A stretch of 64,000 nucleotides of DNA from Parahaliea maris. GTDB taxonomy: Bacteria; Pseudomonadota; Gammaproteobacteria; Pseudomonadales; Halieaceae. The notes under the pieces were generated by a model, which had not been told where the DNA came from, did no database searches, and saw nothing but the letters and a program-made list of their open reading frames with translations. Shown here piece after piece: positions 28,097 to 36,978 of this stretch (position 1 is its first letter; every line of letters begins with the position of its first letter). The position numbers and the translations under genes were made by a program. The stretch covers positions 186,001 to 250,000 of the forward strand of contig NZ_VRZA01000007.1 in assembly GCF_008064665.1 (NCBI RefSeq), written 5' to 3'.

Positions 28097-28399
28097 ATGC
28101 CCAGTCGCCGAATACGCCAACTTTATCTTTCTCGCCAAGCGCTCAATGACTTGCAGGAGATCTACGCTTACGGCGTGGACAACTGGGGGCTTGGGCGCAG
28201 CGACGAGTATCTTGCCAAGCTGGAACAGCAAACTCTGGACCTTCTCGAGAATCCGTTCATAGGAAAAGTCCGACAGGACATCGGCCAGGAGCTGCGTAGC
28301 TTGAAGTGTGGCCGGCACTTAATTGTATACAGAGTTTGTGGCCGAGTAGTTGAAATAGCGCGGATATTGCATGAGCGTCAGGACCCTTCAAGCCACTGA
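28097..28399 (+). CDS. parE: ParE-family toxin
   Basis: A 100-residue RelE/ParE-fold toxin; studied ParE toxins act on DNA gyrase. The pattern SRQALNDLQEIYAYGVDNWG near the start, and LRSLKCGRHLIVYRVCGRVVEIARILHERQD at the end, is typical of plasmid-type ParE and appears intact. The pair sits between galE and the convergent apaH gene. Confidence 0.9.
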   Translation: MPSRRIRQLYLSRQALNDLQEIYAYGVDNWGLGRSDEYLAKLEQQTLDLLENPFIGKVRQDIGQELRSLKCGRHLIVYRVCGRVVEIARILHERQDPSSH

Positions 28400-28414
28400 G
28401 CTCGGGAGAGCTTA

Positions 28415-29233
28415 CTAGGCCGCTTTCCCGTCCTTACACCTGCACCGCGCCCACTCCCCCGTCTCCAGACAATACATCGACAGCGAACCACCCCACACAC
28501 ACCCGGTATCCAGCCCAATCGCATTCGGCCCCTCCGTTTTCCCCTCCAGCGACGCCCAGTGCCCGAACAGGATGCGATCATTGCGTGTTTTCCGGTGGGG
28601 GTGGCTGAACCAGGCGTTAACTTTCTTGCCGCTGGTGGGTATCGGCCCCTTGCTGATCAGGTCCAGTTCCCCCTCGCGGGTGCAAAAGCGCATCCGTGTC
28701 AGGTAGTTGGTGATGGTGCGCAGGCGCGGCATGCCGGTGAGCTCATCGGACCAGATCGCCGGCTCGTTGCCGTACATATGGCGGAAGAACTCGGTGCAGT
28801 CCGGGCTCTGCAGGACGTTCTCCACCTCGAGGCTGCGGGCGAGGGCGTCCTCCACACTCCACTGGGGCGGGATGCCGGCGTGAACCATGGTGAACCCGTT
28901 TTCGTAATGCACCAGCGGGCGATGTATGAGCCAATTGAGCATGTTGTCCCGGTCCGGCGCGGCCAGGATTTTGTCCAGCGTATCGGAGCGGCTGGGCTTG
29001 CGCACGCCGGCGGCGACGGCCAGCAGGTGCAGATCATGGTTGCCCAGCACCAGTTCCAGGTTGTCCCGCATCTCGTAGAGAAAGCGTAGTGTTTTCAGGC
29101 ACTTGGGGCCACGGTTGACGATATCCCCCACTGACCAGAGCTTGTCCCGGTCGGCGTTGAAGCGCACCCGCTCCAGCAGGCACTTGAGCGGGTTGAGGCA
29201 GCCCTGGATATCGCCGACGACGTAAGTGGCCAT
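28415..29233 (-). CDS. apaH: Bis(5'-nucleosyl)-tetraphosphatase, symmetrical
   Basis: ApaH splits diadenosine tetraphosphate into two ADPs and also removes Np4 caps from RNA in E. coli. The 272-residue metallophosphatase starts MATYVVGDIQGCLNPL and has the GDIVNRGP and LGNHDLHLL metal-binding motifs and later VHAGIPPQW. It follows apaG on the same strand by eight bases, in the usual rsmA-apaG-apaH order. Confidence 0.96.
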   Translation of the reverse strand: MATYVVGDIQGCLNPLKCLLERVRFNADRDKLWSVGDIVNRGPKCLKTLRFLYEMRDNLELVLGNHDLHLLAVAAGVRKPSRSDTLDKILAAPDRDNMLNWLIHRPLVHYENGFTMVHAGIPPQWSVEDALARSLEVENVLQSPDCTEFFRHMYGNEPAIWSDELTGMPRLRTITNYLTRMRFCTREGELDLISKGPIPTSGKKVNAWFSHPHRKTRNDRILFGHWASLEGKTEGPNAIGLDTGCVWGGSLSMYCLETGEWARCRCKDGKAA

Positions 29234-29241
29234 GCCCGGTC

Positions 29242-29649
29242 CTAGTGCAGCGCGTTAGGTGTATGCAGGGTGAAGGGCGGGATGGGCACGTCGAAAGCCG
29301 GGACGTCGGTGGGGTCCACCTCCTCTTCGAGGGCGACGATCATGGTGTAACTTCCCTCCATGCAGCCCACCGGCGTCGGCAGGGTGGCGCCGCTGGTGTA
29401 GCGGAACTGCTCGCCCGGGGGAATCACCGGTTGTTCACCCACAACACCCTCACCGCGCACCTCCTGCACTTCGTCATTGGCGTCGGTGATGATCCAGTGC
29501 CGGGAGAGTAATTGCACCGGCACCGGGCCGTTATTGCGGATGGTGATGGTGTAGGCAAAGGTGAACTGCGCTGCCTCCGGTTGGGAGTGGCTGGGCAGAT
29601 AGGTGGTTTGTACGGTTACCCGCACCTGCTGGGGCTGAAAGTCGGTCAC
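29242..29649 (-). CDS. apaG: ApaG protein (Co2+/Mg2+ efflux-associated, fibronectin-III-like fold)
   Basis: A 135-residue beta-sandwich protein with the family motifs FAYTITIRNNG, LLSRHWIITDANDEVQEVRGEGVVGEQP and SGATLPTPVGCMEGSY. Its biochemical role is not settled; mutants in enteric bacteria show altered Co2+ resistance. It lies six bases after rsmA and before apaH. Confidence 0.95.
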   Translation of the reverse strand: MTDFQPQQVRVTVQTTYLPSHSQPEAAQFTFAYTITIRNNGPVPVQLLSRHWIITDANDEVQEVRGEGVVGEQPVIPPGEQFRYTSGATLPTPVGCMEGSYTMIVALEEEVDPTDVPAFDVPIPPFTLHTPNALH

Positions 29650-29655
29650 GCTGGA

Positions 29656-30447
29656 TTATCCGTTTATGGCGTTGGCAATGTGGATGAAATCCACCAGCTC
29701 CAGTGTCTCCGCTCTGGCGCCGGGGTCAAGCCCCAGGGCCTGGAGGCCGGCGTCGTCCATCATACCCTTGAGATTGTTACGCAGCGTCTTCCGGCGCTGG
29801 GCAAAGGCGGATTGCACCACCCGTTTCAGTGATTTCGGGTTGCACTCCGGCCAGGGCGAGGACTGCCGCGGTACCAGCCGCACAATGGCTGATTGCACCT
29901 TGGGAGGCGGATAGAACGCCTCCGGCGGCACGTCGAACAGGTGCTCCACCTCACACAGGTACTGCGCCATGATACCCAGCCGCCCCCAGGCCTTGCTGCC
30001 CGGCTCCGCCGCCAGCCGCTGTACCACTTCCAACTGCAGCATGAAGTGCATGTCCTGAATCAGGGGCGCAAACTCCAGCAGGCGGAAGATCAGGGGGGTG
30101 GAGATGTTGTAGGGCAGGTTGCCCACGATCCGCAGCGGCCTTTCGTCGCCTGCCAGGGATGCGAAATCGAACTTCAGCGCGTCTGCGCTGTGCAGCTTGA
30201 AGCCCGGGTAGATGCTGAAGGCTGCCAGCAGACCGGTGACCAGGTCCCGGTCCAGTTCCACCACGTCCAGGCGGCAGCCTAAGGTGATCAATGCCTCGGT
30301 AAGGGCACCCTGGCCGGGGCCGATTTCCACCAGGTGGTCGGCCTCCCGGGGCTGTATGGCGTCGGCGATGCGGCCAATGACCGAGGTGTCCTCGAGGAAG
30401 TTCTGGCCGAAGCGTTTGCGGGGAAAATGGCGGGGTGGATTAGCCAT
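29656..30447 (-). CDS. rsmA: 16S rRNA (adenine(1518)-N(6)/adenine(1519)-N(6))-dimethyltransferase
   Basis: RsmA (KsgA) dimethylates two adenines in the 3' hairpin of 16S rRNA. About 263 residues from the ATG giving MANPPRHFPRKRFGQNFLED; in-frame GTG and ATG codons lie 3-4 codons further upstream and no clear ribosome binding site decides. Seen: SAM motif EIGPGQGALTEAL, the catalytic NLPYN (GNLPYNISTPLIF) and the late FAQRRKTLRNNL. Its usual upstream partner pdxA is 25 kb away because the polysaccharide locus lies between. Confidence 0.95.
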   Translation of the reverse strand: MANPPRHFPRKRFGQNFLEDTSVIGRIADAIQPREADHLVEIGPGQGALTEALITLGCRLDVVELDRDLVTGLLAAFSIYPGFKLHSADALKFDFASLAGDERPLRIVGNLPYNISTPLIFRLLEFAPLIQDMHFMLQLEVVQRLAAEPGSKAWGRLGIMAQYLCEVEHLFDVPPEAFYPPPKVQSAIVRLVPRQSSPWPECNPKSLKRVVQSAFAQRRKTLRNNLKGMMDDAGLQALGLDPGARAETLELVDFIHIANAING

Positions 30448-30483
30448 TGGAACCATCACGTATGATCGGTTTTTGCACGGTAT

Positions 30484-31740
30484 TCACCCCTGCCCGCCTA
30501 ATGCCCGACGACGGTTGGCGGCTGCATTCATAATGAGGGCGACCAGAACGCCAAGCATGCCGCCGGCCACCAGCGATGCCGCAACGATCAGTGATTTTCG
30601 GGGTTTGATCGGTCTGTCTGGCGCAACGGCGGGCTCATCCAGTTTGAGGACGCGCACGCCTGAAAAATCCTGCTTCAGGTAACTCTTTAGCTGATTCAGC
30701 TCGGTACGCATATCGCGGATGCCCACAATAAAAGCGGTGTCGTCCGCTCGTGCCTGCAGTACTTCCACCTCCCGATTGTACTCCAGCATCGCCAAATCGG
30801 ACTCCAGATTACGGATATCGGGATTGGTGAAGTCGTTGGAACTACGCTGTTTCAGTGCTGCGATTTCTGCCTTGAGCATCCTGGCCCCGCGGAGATAAAG
30901 AGGGTCCCCTTCGCCCTCGATATCCGCCCTGATGGCTAAACTGTTCCCGGTTCCGGCGCCTAATTGGGCGATGAACTGGGGCTCTTCCAGCCCCAGCGAC
31001 TGGGCCACTGACAGCGCTTCGGTAAGCTGTGCAATGCGGTCCAGCCTGAGCTGCTCCTCTTTGGTTCTCAGGGCAGCAATCTGATCTTTGAGTATCAGGG
31101 CTTTGAGCTTGTCGCGCTCCTGTAGCTGGGTAATCCGGTCCTGCTTGGAGCGGGCTTCCAGTGCGATCTCCTGCTCAATACGCTGCTGTAACAGAGAGGC
31201 CTTGGTTTGTAGCGATGTTTTCACCTCTTCCACCAGGGTTTGCGTGGCCAGTTGGTTTGCCGTTTCGATCAACTGGTTGACGACGGCAGCACTGAACTCG
31301 GCGTCACCGTTTGTATAGGAGACCGTGGCAAAATTGTTGCCTTTGTCTGGCGTGATGTTGATATGTTCGGAGAGCGTTCGCCAGTTCCATTCCTCATCAC
31401 CCAAGTCCTGGGGGCTGGAGTCCCGGACCGCGTCAAAGGTCCGCATGCGTCCATGCTGTGAGTTCAGCTCGTTCAGGCCTCTCGCGAAGGCCTCCGTGGG
31501 TGTAATTTCCACAATCTCGAGTTCGCTGAGCTGGGCCAGGTCCGAAAGGTCCGGTGGCCTCACCTGGGTGCTGGCCTGGTAGCTAGGGGAAAGCAGCAGC
31601 GCCGTGATCAAACCGGCAACAGTGGCCGCACCGGTAATGCCCATAATCAGCCACTTGCGCGCCCATAAGCCTTCTACCAGTTCAAACAGGTCAATCTCAT
31701 CGTCGCGGTAGAGTTCCGCCTGGCTTCCATCGTTAGTCAT
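30484..31740 (-). CDS. Polysaccharide chain-length determinant / co-polymerase (Wzz family)
   Basis: A 418-residue inner-membrane protein of the PCP/Wzz type. It has a cytoplasmic N-terminus, a TM helix at about 32-52, a long periplasmic coiled-coil-rich region (rich in E, Q, R from about 150 to 260), and a second TM near 385-407 preceded by the proline-containing PAVAPDRPIKPRKSL motif typical of the family. It has no tyrosine-kinase domain. It controls chain length, either with a Wzy polymerase or with an ABC exporter, and both are encoded nearby. Divergent from the ABC exporter genes. Confidence 0.88.
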   Translation of the reverse strand: MTNDGSQAELYRDDEIDLFELVEGLWARKWLIMGITGAATVAGLITALLLSPSYQASTQVRPPDLSDLAQLSELEIVEITPTEAFARGLNELNSQHGRMRTFDAVRDSSPQDLGDEEWNWRTLSEHINITPDKGNNFATVSYTNGDAEFSAAVVNQLIETANQLATQTLVEEVKTSLQTKASLLQQRIEQEIALEARSKQDRITQLQERDKLKALILKDQIAALRTKEEQLRLDRIAQLTEALSVAQSLGLEEPQFIAQLGAGTGNSLAIRADIEGEGDPLYLRGARMLKAEIAALKQRSSNDFTNPDIRNLESDLAMLEYNREVEVLQARADDTAFIVGIRDMRTELNQLKSYLKQDFSGVRVLKLDEPAVAPDRPIKPRKSLIVAASLVAGGMLGVLVALIMNAAANRRRALGGQG

Positions 31741-31813
31741 TGGGCGTGCACGGTGTCCTTGTGGGTCTGGAGCGCTACTATACCAGCCAAAGTGCCCGCG
31801 TATCCTCTTCCTG

Positions 31814-32653
31814 ATGGATTTGCTAAACTCGCCGCCGCCGTTTAACTGGATTGCAGGTTCTGGTGCTGTTCCGCTAATGCCACTTTCCCAATATTTTCAA
31901 CTAATGGACGTCCAGGCCCGCATGGCTCTGCGGGCAGATGCGTCGCGCTTCTACCTGGGGTACCTGTGGTGGCTGCTGGAGCCGCTGTTGTGGGTGGGGG
32001 TGTTCTACCTGGTGTTCAGCGTCATCCTCAAGTCGCGTCAGGACGATTTTCTGATCTTCCTGATGTGCGGCAAGCTCACCTTTATCTGGTTCTCCAAGGC
32101 GGTCAGCCAGGCGTCCAACAGTATTGTCGCCAGCCGGGGCTTGATCGCCAAACTGGATATCCCCAAAAGCCTGTTTCCCATGTCGGTGGTGCAGGAAAGC
32201 CTCTACAAGCAGGCGGCAGCCTTTATACTCCTGTTCGTGGTGTTGGTGGTTTTTGGATTTGCCCCCAGCGGCACCTGGTGGTGGCTGGTGCCCATCATTT
32301 TAGTGAATTACCTGATGATTGTGGCCTGCGCGTTGGTGGGCGCCTCGCTGGTCTGCATAGTGCGCGATTTCAGCATGCTGATTCCCCTGGGCATGACCTT
32401 TCTATTGTTTACCTCAGGCATATTCTGGAACGTGCATGACCTGGGAGACCCGGCCAAAACCGAGCTGGTGCTGGCGCTGAACCCGATCGCCTTCATCCTG
32501 GATTGCTATCGGCAGGCCTTGATGTGGAATACCGTACCGGACCTTTCGCACCTGGCCCTGGTGGCCCTTGGCGCTGTGCTCCTAATTGGCGGCATGTTGG
32601 CACTGATGCGCCGATCAAGCCAATACCTGGCCCTCAAGGCACTGACCGCATGA
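31814..32653 (+). CDS. Polysaccharide ABC exporter permease (Wzm/KpsM-like)
   Basis: An ABC-2 type integral membrane protein of 279 residues with six hydrophobic segments; MALRADASRFYLGYLWWLLEPL near the start is the typical entry to TM1 in KpsM/Wzm proteins. The ATG at 31814 is used; an ATG 21 codons later would fit homologues equally. The stop overlaps the ATPase gene ATG (ATGA), so the two subunits are translationally coupled. The exported glycan is inferred from the surrounding locus. Confidence 0.9.
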   Translation: MDLLNSPPPFNWIAGSGAVPLMPLSQYFQLMDVQARMALRADASRFYLGYLWWLLEPLLWVGVFYLVFSVILKSRQDDFLIFLMCGKLTFIWFSKAVSQASNSIVASRGLIAKLDIPKSLFPMSVVQESLYKQAAAFILLFVVLVVFGFAPSGTWWWLVPIILVNYLMIVACALVGASLVCIVRDFSMLIPLGMTFLLFTSGIFWNVHDLGDPAKTELVLALNPIAFILDCYRQALMWNTVPDLSHLALVALGAVLLIGGMLALMRRSSQYLALKALTA

Positions 32654-33369
32654 GTCCCAGTGACCGGCAAGTGATACTGGAACTGGAGCACGTGTCCCAC
32701 AGCTACCGTTCCAGGCGCGACACCTTTGAACACGGCGTGCACCATATCCTGCGGGATGTGTCGCTAAAACTGTACGAGGGAGAAACGCTCGCCATTATTG
32801 GCCGCAATGGCGCGGGCAAGACGACCACGCTGCAACTGATGGCGGGTATCCTGGCGCCCTCCAGAGGAGTAGTGCGTCGCCGCCCCGGCGCCAGTGCCTC
32901 GCTGCTTTCAATCGGCCTGGGCTTTCGGCCCGACCTGTCCGGCAGAAACAACGCCATCCTCGCCGCCATGTTGCAGGGCGCCTCACGGAGACAGGCGCTG
33001 GCGTACCTTGACGAGATCAAGGAATTCTCCGAACTAGGCGACTCTTTCGAGGAGCCGGTGAAAACCTACTCGACGGGAATGCGCGCGCGCCTCGGCTTTA
33101 CCACGGCACTCAAAACCCACGTGGATATCCTGTTGATCGACGAGATTCTCAGCGTTGGTGACGCCGCGTTTCGCAGCAAAGCGGAAGCCGGTATGCGGGA
33201 GCGCATTGCGGGTGAGCAGACGGTGGTATTCGTGTCGCACGCGCTGGCGCAGGTCAGGGCGCTGTGTGATCGCGCGGTTTGGATTGAGGGGGGGGCTATT
33301 CTCGCGGAAGGTGAGGTGGGCGAGGTGTTGGAGAAATATACCGATTCCCTCTCGAATACTGCCCCCTGA
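32650..33369 (+). CDS. Polysaccharide ABC exporter ATPase (Wzt N-terminal/KpsT-like)
   Basis: 239 residues: Walker A GRNGAGKTTTL, Q-loop equivalent LGFRPDLSG (as in KpsT/Wzt), signature YSTGMRARL, Walker B ILLIDEILSVGD and the switch H in FVSHALAQ. The protein ends right after the ATPase domain. It lacks the C-terminal glycan-binding domain of Wzt proteins that read capped O-antigen, so it is more like KpsT. Overlaps the permease gene by four bases. Confidence 0.92.
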   Translation: MSPSDRQVILELEHVSHSYRSRRDTFEHGVHHILRDVSLKLYEGETLAIIGRNGAGKTTTLQLMAGILAPSRGVVRRRPGASASLLSIGLGFRPDLSGRNNAILAAMLQGASRRQALAYLDEIKEFSELGDSFEEPVKTYSTGMRARLGFTTALKTHVDILLIDEILSVGDAAFRSKAEAGMRERIAGEQTVVFVSHALAQVRALCDRAVWIEGGAILAEGEVGEVLEKYTDSLSNTAP

Positions 33370-33417
33370 AGCCAGGGCCGGGCGTAGCCCAACTGGTGCC
33401 GTTTCAGGGGGCGCTTT
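33361..33417. terminator. Candidate bidirectional terminator between the ABC ATPase and wecA-like genes
   Basis: Perfect 10-bp arms gccccctgaa (33361-33370) and ttcagggggc (33403-33412) enclose a GC-rich region that can itself pair (gggc with gccc). The right arm is followed by gctttt. The left arm includes the last codons and stop of the ATPase gene and the right arm overlaps the end of the convergent gene. Confidence 0.55.
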
Positions 33418-34546
33418 TCACTCGTGGCTCCAGATAACTGACTGAAATACCGCTGTTCGTGGCCTTCAGGTCACGCTGGAGTTGCTGATATCGCTCTGCG
33501 ACCTTCCAGGCCTGGCTCATCAGTACGCAATAGATGCAAAAGCAACCCAGGAAGATGTAAAACTGGTAGGGAACGGCCGCGCCTGAATTGTGTAGCATCA
33601 ACCCGAGAAAGGGGGGGGTAAGGCCGATGCTACCGATGATCAACAACGAGCGTCGGTGACTTAGACCAAGACTCTGCATTAAATGGTGGATATGCGTTCT
33701 GTCACTGTTGAACGGTGACTGCTTGTTAAAGACGCGCCTTGTGGTGGTGAATACCATGTCAAAGAGTGGGAGGCCGACCAGATAGAGCGCGGTTACTGGG
33801 TCTATATACTTGGTGCCTCCAATCTGGGCCGATGTTACAGCGAGTATCAGCGATACCACGATGAAGCCCAGGAGTTTGCTGCCCGCGTCACCCAAAAAGG
33901 TTTTGGGGATGAAGGGGGCCAGCTTGAGATTGGAGACCAGAAAGGCGACCAACGAGGCGCTGAGCGTGAGCGTAATCAAGCCCGGCTTTATTCCAGTGAA
34001 GAGATGAAAGGCCAAGATGGTGATCAGCACCATCATCGCCAGCAAGCCGTCCATACCGTCGAGCATATTGTAGGCATTGATGATGCCGAATATGCAGATG
34101 ACCGTGAACGGATAGGCAAGCCAGTCATTGAGTTGTATATGGCCAAATCCGACCAGGTCTCCAAGGTGGGCGACCTGAAGGTCGAGGCCCTCTATCACAA
34201 TCAGTGCTACCACCACTTCTACGGATGTTCGGGTAAACACACTAACGTGTTTGCGGTCATCGATGACGCCCAGCGCAACGAGAAGGCCCGCGGCAAGCAG
34301 GAGCACCTGAACTTCCGATTTAGGTCCGCTGAAGACAATCAGATTCTCATGGGCAAACAGGTAGGTGGCAATGGCCAGGGTCATGAAGATTGCCAGCCCG
34401 CCAATAAGTGGCACGTCTCCTTGGTGGAGCTTGCGATGATTGGGCTTATCGACCAAGTCTACCTTGGGAGCCATTTGCGCCAGGGCGCAGATAAAGCCTA
34501 GGGTCGCGAGGAAGGCGAAAAGTGCTTGTTGCAGGGCCGGTGACAT
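33404..34546 (-). CDS. Undecaprenyl-phosphate GlcNAc-1-phosphate transferase (WecA-like)
   Basis: It starts glycan synthesis by moving a sugar-1-phosphate, probably GlcNAc, to undecaprenyl phosphate. A 380-residue protein with about ten TM helices, in the MraY/WecA family. Seen: the LGVIDDRKH aspartate pair, NAYNMLDGMDGLLA, FLGDAGSKLLGF, and the substrate loop THIHHLMQSLGLSHR. WecA homologues often start O-antigen and capsule repeat units. It is transcribed divergently from the rfaH-like gene 78 bases away. Confidence 0.92.
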   Translation of the reverse strand: MSPALQQALFAFLATLGFICALAQMAPKVDLVDKPNHRKLHQGDVPLIGGLAIFMTLAIATYLFAHENLIVFSGPKSEVQVLLLAAGLLVALGVIDDRKHVSVFTRTSVEVVVALIVIEGLDLQVAHLGDLVGFGHIQLNDWLAYPFTVICIFGIINAYNMLDGMDGLLAMMVLITILAFHLFTGIKPGLITLTLSASLVAFLVSNLKLAPFIPKTFLGDAGSKLLGFIVVSLILAVTSAQIGGTKYIDPVTALYLVGLPLFDMVFTTTRRVFNKQSPFNSDRTHIHHLMQSLGLSHRRSLLIIGSIGLTPPFLGLMLHNSGAAVPYQFYIFLGCFCIYCVLMSQAWKVAERYQQLQRDLKATNSGISVSYLEPRVKSAP

Positions 34547-34624
34547 GCTGTGCCATGAGAGTTTCGTAATGCAGGTATTCTACGCAAAAGAGGGGGCGGG
34601 TAGAATACTCGTAGGAGGTGAATC

Positions 34625-35125
34625 ATGACTTGGCTAGCTGTACAAACCAAGCCCCGGGGGGAAATCGAGGCATTACAGAACCTGGAGAGGCAGGGCTTTA
34701 GTGTGTTTCTCCCTCGGGTTCGCCAGCGAAAGCGCCGGCCCGGAGGATGGCAATGGCTGGTGGGGCCCCTGTTTCCGCGTTACCTGTTCATCGACGTGGT
34801 GCTGGGTGAGGCAGACCTCGGGGTCATCCGTTCTACCCGTGGAGTAGTCGACCTGGTCCGATTTGGGGCCGCCTTGATTCCTGTGGAGAATCGAGTCATC
34901 GAGTTTTTACAGCGTGGCCAGTCACAGGATGACGGTGCTGCAGTTGAAGATGACTCCCCGTATCGCCACGGTGAGCGGGTTGAAATACTGCGTGGCCCTT
35001 TTGCCGGCCTCAGTGGTATTTTTCAGGTCCAGCGGGAAAAGGACAGGGTTGAGTTGTTGCTAGACCTGTTAGGGCGCCAATCTCCGGTATTGGTCAAGCG
35101 GAATGATCTGGGCTATTCACTGTAG
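34625..35125 (+). CDS. RfaH-like transcription antiterminator (NusG paralogue)
   Basis: It binds RNA polymerase paused at an ops element and lets it read through a long polysaccharide operon. 166 residues: an N-terminal NGN domain starting MTWLAVQTKPRGEIEALQNLERQG with GPLFPRYLFIDV and IRSTRGVVDLVRFG, then a C-terminal KOW domain (GERVEILRGPFAGLSGIFQ). The length and the WLAVQTKP start fit RfaH rather than NusG. A very strong ribosome binding site (taggaggtgaatc) precedes the ATG. An ops-like site lies 150 bases downstream, at the head of the sugar operon. Confidence 0.92.
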   Translation: MTWLAVQTKPRGEIEALQNLERQGFSVFLPRVRQRKRRPGGWQWLVGPLFPRYLFIDVVLGEADLGVIRSTRGVVDLVRFGAALIPVENRVIEFLQRGQSQDDGAAVEDDSPYRHGERVEILRGPFAGLSGIFQVQREKDRVELLLDLLGRQSPVLVKRNDLGYSL

Positions 35126-35274
35126 ATGATTGAGTCTCCCGCAGATTCTCACCTCGAGATATGTTGCCGCATAGCAGTGGTGCGGTTATGATGTTCAGTC
35201 ATTGAACGCCACCCTGTTTGGATGTTTCAACTCGCTCGGCAAGGCTGCTGCACTCCCACTAACGGTGCGCACCT

Positions 35275-35287
35275 TGCGGTAGCCTGC
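35275..35287 (+). promoter_or_regulatory. ops/JUMPstart-like element in the leader of the polysaccharide operon
   Basis: The bases tgcggtagcctgc match the E. coli ops consensus ggcggtagcgtgc at 11 of 13 positions, including the invariant core gcggtagc, on the coding strand. It lies between the rfaH-like gene and the first genes of the long plus-strand operon, where RfaH-dependent leaders carry it. The consensus is from memory; the function is inferred. Confidence 0.7.
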
Positions 35288-35355
35288 CTGTCTATTTTTC
35301 GCCGTCATTTTTAGCATTCCCATACACCGATTGGATTTTCGTCGAAGCGCTAAAT

Positions 35356-35676
35356 TTGAAACCATCCGAAACGCATTTACGCGTGCTGCAGACATTAGAG
35401 GCGCAGCCCGAATTAACACAGCGAGAGTTGGCAGAGAAACTTGGCGTGAGCCTGGGGCGAGTCAATTACTGCCTCCGGGCGCTAGTGGATAAGGGTTGGC
35501 TAAAGATGGAAAACTTTCAGCGCAGCGAGAGCAAGGCTCGTTACGCTTATCTTCTGACTCCCAAGGGGATTGCAGCAAAAGCCAGGCTAACTGCTCGCTT
35601 TTTGAAAATGAAGATGAAGGAGTATGAGGCTCTGAAAAGAGATATTTCAGAACTTAAACGACAATTGGGAAGGTAG
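35356..35676 (+). CDS. MarR-type winged-helix regulator, EPS-associated
   Basis: A 106-residue winged-helix protein: TQRELAEKLGVSLGRVNYCLRALVDKGWLK is the recognition helix region and a basic coiled C-terminus follows (MKMKEYEALKRDISELKRQL). It resembles the MarR-like EPS-associated regulators found at the heads of exopolysaccharide clusters. Start codon is the TTG at 35356, the only one that keeps the domain complete; the ribosome binding site is weak. It lies just downstream of the ops-like site and upstream of gmd, so it is probably in the same transcript. Confidence 0.83.
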   Translation: MKPSETHLRVLQTLEAQPELTQRELAEKLGVSLGRVNYCLRALVDKGWLKMENFQRSESKARYAYLLTPKGIAAKARLTARFLKMKMKEYEALKRDISELKRQLGR

Positions 35677-35710
35677 ATGCTGGAATGGATATGGCATTGG
35701 CTTCTGGATC

Positions 35711-35730
35711 TCGATAACTCTTGTTATCGA
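35711..35730. repeat. Perfect 8-bp inverted repeat upstream of gmd
   Basis: The arms tcgataac and gttatcga with a 4-base loop form a perfect small hairpin in the 161-bp gap between the MarR-like gene and gmd. No T run follows. It could be an operator for the neighbouring regulator or an mRNA hairpin; nothing else in the gap is recognisable. Confidence 0.5.
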
Positions 35731-35837
35731 AAGCAAGTGATAGAATTGAGCATCCTAACAGTCGTTATTGCACCCCAAAAATGTCCATGAGCCTTCCAAT
35801 CCGTCTTTACTGCTCCCTACCACTTTAGAAACAAGAT

Positions 35838-36968
35838 ATGACACGAAAGAAAGCATTGATCACAGGCGTCACCGGCCAGGATGGGTCGTATCTGGCTGAG
35901 TTGCTCCTTGAGAAGGACTATGAGGTTCACGGGATAAAGCGGCGGGCGTCATCGTTCAACACAGAACGTGTTGATCATATCTACCAGGACCCACACGCTG
36001 ATGATCACCAATTCATTCTCCATTACGGAGATCTGACCGACACCAGCAACATCACCCGTATCATCCAGCAGGTTCAGCCGGACGAGATTTACAACTTGGG
36101 AGCACAAAGTCACGTGGCCGTGAGTTTTGAGGAGCCCGAGTACACCGCAGATGTTGACGCCCTCGGTACGTTGCGAGTGTTGGAGGCGGTACGGCTCCTA
36201 GGCCTAGAGAAGAAAACACGAATCTACCAAGCATCTACATCAGAACTATATGGCCTGGTACAAGAGACACCGCAAACAGAGACTACGCCCTTCTATCCCA
36301 GGTCACCCTACGGCGTGGCGAAGTTGTATGCCTACTGGATCACGGTGAACTACCGCGAGGCCTACGGCATGTATTGCTGCAACGGAATTCTCTTTAACCA
36401 TGAGTCGCCACGTCGTGGTGAGACTTTTGTTTCTCGCAAGATCACGAGAGGGCTCTGCAACGTGAGCCAGGGGCTAGAGCCCTGCCTCTATATGGGCAAC
36501 TTGGATGCCAGGCGCGATTGGGGCCACGCACGAGATTACGTAGAGATGCAGTGGCTTATGTTACAGCAAGATGATGCTAAAGACTTCGTGATAGCCACCG
36601 GTAAACAGGCTTCAGTGCGAGACTTTATTGTTGGTTCCGCAAAGCGATTAGGTGTTCAGATTCAGTTCGAGGGACAAGGCCTCGACGAAAAAGGGTTAGT
36701 TGCCTCTATCGATCAAAACGTCGCCGATGAGGGAATCTCAGTTCAGCCAGGCGATACGATAGTGGCAATCGATGAGAAGTATTATCGACCCGCTGAGGTC
36801 GAGACTCTACTAGGTGACCCTTCAAAAGCGATGAAGGAACTCGGCTGGAAGCCAAGCACCACGCTGGACGAGATGATAGATGAAATGGTGGCCCATGATC
36901 TGGAGGCAGCCCGTAAGCATCGACTGCTAGTGGATAGTGGCTATCAGGTGAATACACCAGGCGAGTAA
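35838..36968 (+). CDS. gmd: GDP-mannose 4,6-dehydratase
   Basis: It makes GDP-4-keto-6-deoxymannose, the precursor of GDP-L-fucose. The 376-residue SDR has the NADP motif [45 protein letters not shown], the active-site Y-x3-K in [23 protein letters not shown] and the late [13 protein letters not shown]. Length is usual. It starts the GDP-fucose pair, ten bases before fcl. GDP-mannose itself must be made elsewhere, since no manC or manB is in the window. Confidence 0.97.
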   Translation: MTRKKALITGVTGQDGSYLAELLLEKDYEVHGIKRRASSFNTERVDHIYQDPHADDHQFILHYGDLTDTSNITRIIQQVQPDEIYNLGAQSHVAVSFEEPEYTADVDALGTLRVLEAVRLLGLEKKTRIYQASTSELYGLVQETPQTETTPFYPRSPYGVAKLYAYWITVNYREAYGMYCCNGILFNHESPRRGETFVSRKITRGLCNVSQGLEPCLYMGNLDARRDWGHARDYVEMQWLMLQQDDAKDFVIATGKQASVRDFIVGSAKRLGVQIQFEGQGLDEKGLVASIDQNVADEGISVQPGDTIVAIDEKYYRPAEVETLLGDPSKAMKELGWKPSTTLDEMIDEMVAHDLEAARKHRLLVDSGYQVNTPGE

Positions 36969-36978
36969 GTAGCAGTCG

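Noticed and set aside
35711-35730. Intrinsic terminator between the MarR-like gene and gmd
   Set aside because: The hairpin is perfect but AT-rich with only 8 bp and no following T run, so termination is unlikely.
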